Shown: positions 58,185 through 64,000 of the stretch, piece after piece | Position numbering within the stretch: the first letter of the stretch is position 1 | Layout of the letters: the number at the start of each line of letters is the position of its first letter | Assembly: GCA_000827265.1 (NCBI GenBank) | Contig: KN834754.1 | Span: 698,831-762,830, forward strand | Length of the DNA: 64,000 nt | Reading direction: 5' to 3' | Source: Collybiopsis luxurians FD-317 M1 | Taxonomy: Eukaryota; Basidiomycota; Agaricomycetes; Agaricales; Omphalotaceae | Program-made: the position numbers and the translations under genes | The notes under the pieces: generated by a model | Seen by the model: the letters and a program-made list of their open reading frames with translations, nothing else | What the model was told of the DNA's origin: nothing | Database searches by the model: none

Positions 58185-58970
58185 ATGCCCCCTTCAACCA
58201 ACCTCAATTTACTCACTCAATCTCATTCAGCTATTGCTTCCAAGAAACGGGCAAAGCGCAGCCAGATTAAAGAGGTCATATTCGACGATGTAGCTCGACA
58301 GTGGGTTCATCTCATCTCGTCTCCTTCACCTTGTTTTCTAATCAGAAACCTAGTGAATTCCTTACCGGTTTTCACAAACGCAAGGTGGCTCAAAAAGAAG
58401 GTGCGAGAAAAAGGGCCATAGAAAGAGAGAAGCAACAGCGGCAGCAAGACAGGCGTGAGGTTGGTACAGATCGTTTCCCTATCATCACCTTTATTCAGAT
58501 CCATACAGCAAAGACGCATGCTCAGAGAACGTGCCGCCGAAAATGCTGCAGAAGTAGAAAAAGCATATGGTGCTTCTGAGGAATGGCAAGGTATAACCGA
58601 ATCAGACGAACAAAACGAAGAGGAAGGGGAGGAGAATCAGTATGAGGGCGAGGATGTTCTCGCTACGGTGGCCATTGTCCAGGATTTTGATCCAGACACA
58701 CTTTTGCATGGACCCACAAAACCGGTGTCGAATGTAGAACCGGTTCAGCAAATGGTCAATAACGACTCTCTGCCATCTAAGGCCAGCCACTCTCATCCAT
58801 CCAAGGTCAGCCACTCTCAACCCTCGAAAAAGACCAAGTCGAAAAAAATCCGTTACGAAACGAAAGCTGCGCGAAAAACTGAACGAACAAGACAGCGTAC
58901 GAGAAGAACAGAAAAGGCGGAACTGGCTGGTGGAAAAGCGTCTAGAAGGAAAAGCAAACGAAGGTCGTAA
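58185..58970 (+). CDS. RRP17: Nucleolar protein RRP17/NOL12 family
   Basis: ATG 58185-58187 opens MPPSTNLNLLTQSHSAIASK and KRAKRSQIKEVIFDDVAR. The intron's acceptor at aaacctag gives HEFLTGFHKRKVAQKEGARK, the hallmark of the family; the next exons carry REKQQRQQDRRE, QRRMLRERAAENAAEVEKAY, an acidic part (SDEQNEEEGEENQ), then DFDPDTLLHG and a very basic end GKASRRKSKRRS with TAA at 58968-58970. Rrp17 is a 5'-3' exonuclease-like factor in 60S ribosomal subunit maturation. A short repeat (SHSHPSK/SHSQPSK) lies near residue 200. Start and stop are both clear. Confidence 0.86.
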
Positions 58971-59049
58971 ATTACTATACTTAGAGTGTATATAGAGTCC
59001 ACAGGCTTTGCCCGGACCGTCCAACACGACATCACCTTTGACTTTGACC

Positions 59050-59947
59050 ATGAACTCGTTATATACCTCGGGTGTTCGTCAGACAAATTCAATACAAGCT
59101 GACCTCGAACGACTTCGAAATGGCGACAATTCTGCTTCCTTGCTCGGTGCGTCCCAATCTACAGCGGGCCAACACAACCAGAACTCAACTCTTCCTTTCG
59201 TTAGGGCAGATTTCAGCTTCACTGGCAGCTATGCATCGAACTATAGACGACTACGACTCAATGGCTAAGCGGGAAATGATAAAGGCCAAACAAGAAAAAG
59301 CACAAATGCGGGTCCAAAAGTTTAGAGCCGACTATACGGAATTTAGGAATCAGTTTGAGAGACTAAAAACCCAAGTCGGCGCAGAGGTAAATTTGGCTTA
59401 TTTTACATAGAACTGGCAACGTTATTCATTCTTTCCATGTTAGAAAGAAGCCGCTCAAAGAGCGGAACTCATGACCGGTACAAGTCTCGCTTCACCTTCG
59501 ACACACCCGCGCCAACGTTTTCAGACAACATATCCTCCGAACAATAATTCCGAACTTGTATCAGAATCTCCTTTCCGAGGCTCAACACCGCAGCCCGGCT
59601 TCAGCCTACGAGAGCAGCATGCCCTTAACGAGCATACCTTCATACAACAAACAGAAGCTCGACTCGATGAGTTTCTTCTACAAGGCAGGGAGGTGCTGGA
59701 CAACTTAACAGATCAGCGGAATATTTTGAAAGGGACTCAGAGACGGATCCTGGATACTGCTAATACACTGGGACTGAGTAGAGATGTAATTGGATGGATC
59801 GAGAGGCGAAGGTGTGGAATTACTTGTTGTCTATCACTGTCCATCCCACTGACACGAGGTCAACAGTACCCAGGACATGTACATCTTCTTTGGCGGCGCG
59901 GTCGTGACATTCATCTGCTTCTTTTTGATATGGAAATATCTCGGTTG
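59050..59947 (+). CDS. BOS1: ER-Golgi v-SNARE BOS1 (membrin)
   Basis: ATG 59050-59052 opens MNSLYTSGVRQTNSIQADLE. Joined exons give LQISASLAAMHRTIDDYDSM, QEKAQMRVQKFRADYTEFRN, LRTQVGAEKEAAQRAEL-type sequence, a Pro/Thr-rich linker, then the SNARE helix (FIQQTEARLDEFLLQGREVL, LTDQRNILKGTQRRILDTAN, TLGLSRDVIGWIERR) and a C-terminal anchor STQDMYIFFGGAVVTFICFF ending LIWKYLG at TGA 59945-59947. This is the Qb-SNARE Bos1, which acts in fusion of ER-derived vesicles at the Golgi. The hydrophobic tail is in a small last exon. The stop lies 47 bases from the stop of the convergent MBL gene. Confidence 0.9.
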
Positions 59948-59994
59948 AGTCTCGAGTTAGGGTATGTATTGATGTACTTATTCCACTGCTAATG

Positions 59995-61431
59995 TTATGA
60001 TTGAATTACGGGCGACGCAAGTCGCTTGTCGTATTCTCTGTCCCCTGTTACTTCCACTCTTACCCCTACACCTGCAGGAACGGTACCTTCTCCGAATGCT
60101 TGCTCGAGCGCCACCTTGGCCGCAAACCCTGTACAATGCATCGGAAGAATATAAGTCGGGGAGGGACTCAGTCTCTTGGAAAGCCATTCAACGGTGGGCT
60201 CTATTCGGGGAGTCATCGAGTCTCCCGCCAAGTGCAAACCCCCAATAATCTGGATAGAGGTCGTTACCAGTTGTCACATGTAGATGTCGAGTTTTCACCT
60301 CACCATATATATCGGTCTACTAAACGTCGCTATTGCGTCCTTTACCACATTCACAATACCCGCATGAGAGCAACTGCAGAGACAAACGTAGTTTTACTTC
60401 ACATGATTTTTTTCTAGCGGGGGACTCACGCGCTGAATATAATTAATCCTTTTCCTGCGACGTCTATCGCCGCGTATCGTTCGTCTGTGATTTCCTGGCA
60501 AGAGCAATTAGATGCAGATTCAATCTAAGATATTTCTTTCTCAAGCGCACAATATCATCGGTCCAACCCACTCCTGCTTCGAACCGCTTTCCTCCAGGCA
60601 GACCTGTTTCAAATGACGTCACCCTTGGTATCTCGCCGCTGACCCACACCGTATCTCCCGCGACAAGGTGTCCTTTGGCATGTTTCTCCACGACGCCTCC
60701 TGCACCTTGGATTTCTTCAAAGGTCGGATCGGACGGTAGCCGAGCAATGACTCTGTCGTACAGAGGTCCAGGGGCTATTCCACGAGCATTCGGTCGATTG
60801 GGATGGACGTCCACAGTGCAAGGAATTGAATTTGCAGCAGCCAGATTTTGGCGGATTTTCAAGAAGGATAGTAAACCTCCAGTATGGTCAGCGTGCCAAT
60901 GTGAGGTGATGACTCGTTCCACTTTGTGTATAGGTATATGCATTGCGCCTATATTGCGGACTAGAGAGAGATTATCTGGACCTGTGTCAAAGAGAACCAG
61001 GCGGGAAGGTTCTCCCTCCGCCTCAGTTTCCTGGTGAGGTACGGTGGCGTCAGTCTTCTTCAATGCAAAGTCAATTTCAACGAAACGTACGATGAGCGCA
61101 GAGAATCCATGAGCACCTGCATTTCGGAAATTGATCAGCTCCTAGAAAATCTACCTGGGGTGCACCAGTAGAATGCAGCACTTACCACAGCAAAACTTAT
61201 CAAAATCAAGGATCGGCGTGTGCGTAACTTCATCGATTGGACAATGATTCTCTTGGAGATGGAGTGGAAGCTCGAGCGTGAACCCAGGCGGTAATTTTGT
61301 CAACCTTTGAAATTCGTAAGCAATGTTAACTCAGTGGTTGAACAACACTTTGCTTGCCATTCGACGCAGTCATCGACAAGAAAAGTCACTGTTAGCTTAT
61401 CCACAATCTTGAGCATGGTGGGCGGAGACAT
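59995..61431 (-). CDS. MBL-fold hydrolase (metallo-beta-lactamase superfamily)
   Basis: ATG 61429-61431 opens MSPPTMLKIVDKLTVTFLVD and DDCVEW; the next exon gives LTKLPPGFTLELPLHLQENH, then FSALIVRFVEIDFALKKTDA, LVLFDTGPDNLSLVRNIGAM, ERVITSHWHADHTGGLLSFL, a central part with PRVTSFETGLPGGKRFEAGV, ERYAAIDVAGKGLIIFSA, CSHAGIVNVV and GLHLAGDSMTPRIEPTVEWL, then LPMHCTGFAAKVALEQAFGE and TAA at 59995-59997. The HWHADH, SHAG and HC motifs form a two-metal MBL site. The layout resembles the COG1237 MBL group (annotated as methyl-parahydroxybenzoate-like or dihydropteroate-type); the substrate is unknown. The first intron may have a GC donor (gcaagc). Confidence 0.85.
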
Positions 61432-61807
61432 TCAAAACGTGGTTCAAAGGTCGAAAGACTCGCATCACGAACAATGATCGCTCATAAGTGTATCATGTAT
61501 GGTCGAGCAACAAATAATATAAAGTAACCTCAATGAAGCCCGAAGGGCAGCTCTGCGCTTTCTTATGCTCGCCTCATGCAACGTCAGAACTTCCCGCATA
61601 CATGACAAGACTCCTGATATTACACAATGTTCGTACACACCGTTGATAAAATATAATTGACGAGGGAGGAAGGAAGCAATTACAATTCGACGGCGAAACC
61701 AATTTAACGAGTGACACCATATCAAAGTAAAGCTATCTAGGGTACACTTGAGAGGGCGCAAATTGAACTCGAGGTTAATCCGATCAAGATGAAGCAACTC
61801 ACATCAT

Positions 61808-63053
61808 CTAACGCGAATAACCCATTGCCGCTCCTTGCTCTGCAAGTTTCCTCTGTCTGAATGCCTGAGGAATTGCAAATTAATCTCTGATTTGGCGATT
61901 AAACTGATCAAGACGAACCTTTCTATACTTTGTTCGTTCGTAGGTAACCAGCCCCACAACAATCAATGCAAGCGCTGAAATACCAGCAAAGACACCTAGA
62001 CCGATGGGAAGAACTTGGAGAGACTTTCCAGGGACAACATATGTCTGTTCCGCAAGTTGCTGAGTAGCAGAGCTGCTGCTAGAGGACGGATTAGAATTGT
62101 CCGCGGCAGCTGTAGCTGTATTGGAGCTGGAGCTAGAGCCACTGGATGTAGTGGAAGCTGAAGCACTTGAACTACCATCAGACGCGCTAGCTGACGCTGG
62201 AGAAGCCTAAAACAAGTGTCACAAATGATAGGCACAGCATTAAATGGGGCATTCCGGATAATCGGACAGGAAAAACTCTTACTGTTGATGAACCAGCACT
62301 GCTTGCAGCAGTTGTTGAAGCCGAAGAAGATCCAGCCCCAGCTGATGCGGTCTGCGTACCAGGTGTCAAAGGCGACATCGTGGTTACTGCTCCCTAAATT
62401 GCAAGTTGGAGCATGATGCATAAAACATATCAGGACTTGTGGACTCACATTGACCGATATAGCGCTATTGACGACAGTAACAGAAGTCGCTGAAGCGGCC
62501 GCCGACGAAGTAGTGGAAGATCCAGAAGCGGCAGTGTTCACAGACGAACTAGCGGACGAACTGTCCGTGGATGAACTGGCGGAGGAACTGTCCGTGGATG
62601 AACTGGCGGAGGAACTGTCCGTGGATGAACTTGAAGAGGAGGAAGAGAGACTTGATGAACCGGACGAGTTCGAGGTCGACGATGAAGTACTGTTGTTGTT
62701 GGAAGAGGTGCTAGTGGTCGAAGTACTATTTGCATTCATCGCGACTGTACAGTTCTTAACCTCTTGGACGGCGGGTTTACCGTTGGAATCCGTGACTGGA
62801 GTCAATGTGATGACACAAGTTTGTGTGAGGGGGCCTGCCGGTCTGAAAAGCAGATAACGAAAGCTCAGTTAAAAGCCTGCAAGATTGCAAAGCCTACGCA
62901 CGTCATTGAACTGGTAACCTGCATCACAGTCGTCGGGGCAGAAAGTTGAGCGGTATTGGTGGTGGCTTGCCGATTGGCGAGTGGAAATGCATTGGTGGCA
63001 TTTAGGAAGAAGAGAGCAAGCAAGCAACGTGCGAGGAAGATGAGGAAAAACAT
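61808..63053 (-). CDS. Mucin-like single-pass membrane protein
   Basis: ATG 63051-63053 opens a signal peptide (MFFLIFLARCLLALFFLNAT). The ectodomain has TTNTAQLSAPTTVMQVTSS, a conserved-looking piece QTCVITLTPVTDSNGKPAVQ and EVKNCTVAMNANSTS, then a Ser/Thr/Ala-rich stalk with a 9-residue tandem repeat near 62558-62631. After further Ser-rich exons a transmembrane helix (IGLGVFAGISALALIVVGLV) is followed by a short cytoplasmic end YERTKYRKAFRQRKLAEQ... with TAG at 61808-61810. The layout is that of fungal cell-wall sensors and mucin-like proteins (Mid2/SKG6-like architecture). Function by homology is not established. Confidence 0.7.
62558..62631. repeat. 27-base tandem repeat coding for a Ser-rich stalk
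   Basis: The unit gaactgtccgtggatgaact plus ggcggag (27 bases) runs almost perfectly for about three copies. It encodes a 9-residue STDSSSASS unit in the mucin-like protein, so copy-number change would alter stalk length without breaking frame. Confidence 0.85.
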
Positions 63054-63342
63054 GGTGAACAGCTAATTGAACTTTGAGAAGGGCCTGAAAATGAACGTAG
63101 AGCCCGATTCCTGCGGTTTCTCAACGTTGAAAAGAACGGCGTATGCGTTCGAGAAGAAGAAAAGACTGGAAGGGGCCCTCTGGGCAAACGCGAAGGAGAT
63201 GGAAGATCGAGAAAGACTGGCGGCTATTAATATAGTGGTTGCCACAGAAAAACAGAAGTCGTGGGAAGAATGGCGATTTTTATTTCCATCAAAAGGCCTG
63301 GGCCGACCCACACCCACTCTATATTAGGAAATCGTAATTATT

Positions 63343-64000
63343 CTACCTCATTCCACCCTCAACTGCCTTGTAAACCTTACTTTCATGGACCCTTCGACTC
63401 CTTTTCCTCCAGTTCATCATTTGACCTACTATCCCAGAAACTAGCATCACTCCGTATTCTTCATAAATAATGCAAACGGCCATATTTATCGCTACCGCCA
63501 TCAATAGTTTCACTTTGCCATCTTTCGGTAAAATCATGAGGGTGAGTAGATCAAGAACAGCTTGCGGTGGTGAAAGCAGAACAAGCAAGTTAAACAATGT
63601 AAGAACGATCAAAGATAGCACAAGAAGGACTGTTCAGGTATCTTATCAGCAAGTAAGGCAGCCAAAATAGTAAAAGTTCCTTACCATTTTTCCACATGGG
63701 CTCCCGGTAGGGCGGACCAATGCTAAAAACGCACGCTGCTAGGATATACTGGAAACAGGAGATCAGAAATAGCACTGAATTTTCAAAGTTGGTCGATTCC
63801 AGCTGGTTGCTGCCATCTCCAGGATCAGGTGATGGCGGGGGTGTATACCTGGATAGTTAACGTCATGAGCGACTATCGACGGCAGGTGTGAGCGCTACAT
63901 TACCATTCTTGCCCACGGACCCATGAATACGCCCAAAGTTGAGCCGCACTAGTTATAAGTATCTGTCCAACGATACTTGACAAGACTTTTTTAGAAACCA
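63343..64000 (-). CDS. YPK9: P5B-type ATPase, C-terminal end (YPK9/ATP13A2 type), partial
   Basis: The gene enters from the right edge. Exons read KKVLSSIVGQILITSAAQLW, AYSWVRGQEW, YTPPPSPDPGDGSNQLEST, NFENSVLFLISCFQYILAAC, VFSIGPPYREPMWKN, a membrane segment VLSLIVLTLFNLLVLLSPPQ, LMAVAINMAVCIIYEEYG and an Arg-rich end to TAG 63343-63345. The motif ENSVLFLxSxFQYI...VFSxGPPYRxPxWxN is typical of the last transmembrane helices of P5B ATPases, which transport polyamines or related cations at the vacuole or lysosome. The catalytic part lies outside the window. Confidence 0.85.

Overview
The window is nuclear DNA from a filamentous basidiomycete, almost certainly an agaricomycete. Genes are dense and sit on both strands. 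Most are cut by many introns of about 45-70 bases with gt...ag ends. Several proteins belong to families typical of mushroom-forming fungi: a DUF6533-type 7-TM protein, a pair of Cys-rich secreted proteins, a DUF4045-gelsolin protein and an ArAE/DUF2421-type transporter. All exon models were read by hand from splice signals and family knowledge; no alignment or transcript data were used.

Layout. 1-2.8 kb: 3' part of a WDR83/MORG1 WD40 gene (+), LSM2 (-) and ribosomal protein eS8 (-). 2.8-4.3 kb: gene-free, with an AGCC/GGCT-rich block. 4.3-7.6 kb: DUF6533-type membrane protein (+) and a putative DNA-binding regulator (-). 7.8-12.2 kb: an ArAE-type transporter gene (+) broken by a frameshift and two insertions; the second insertion carries a telomere-like tract inside a foldback structure. 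12.3-24.2 kb: a GH17-like glycosidase (-), a large DUF4045-gelsolin protein (-), a SAM-domain membrane-anchored protein (+) and two tandem secreted Cys-rich paralogues (-). 24.3-30.2 kb: a coiled-coil protein (+), ribosomal protein uS7/RPS5 (+) and a basidiomycete orphan (-). 30.2-34.7 kb: gene-poor, with one small predicted gene and one Ser/Pro-rich orphan.

35-46 kb holds a cluster linked to genome maintenance: a candidate CST subunit TEN1 (-), PHO88/SND3 (+), SMC5/6 subunit NSE4 (-), and divergent from it a large PARP-finger/HIRAN/SNF2/RING helicase of the Rad5/HLTF group (+); then ARPC4 (-) and a nucleolar FKBP prolyl isomerase (+). 47-54 kb: a short-chain dehydrogenase (-), an H4K20 methyltransferase of the SUV4-20/SET9 type (-) and five-repeat polyubiquitin (-). 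54-64 kb: a CDF cation transporter (+), a FAM72-domain protein (-), RRP17 (+), the ER-Golgi SNARE BOS1 (+), an MBL-fold hydrolase (-), a mucin-like membrane protein (-) and the C-terminal end of a P5B-type ATPase (-), cut by the window edge.

Most of this is ordinary housekeeping chromosome. The parts that best repay a second look are the disrupted transporter locus with its telomere-like foldback insertion, the small TEN1 candidate, the NSE4/Rad5-like divergent pair, the fungal FAM72 protein, repeated intron placement in polyubiquitin, and GC-AG introns in three genes. I found no CRISPR array and no convincing tRNA or rRNA gene.
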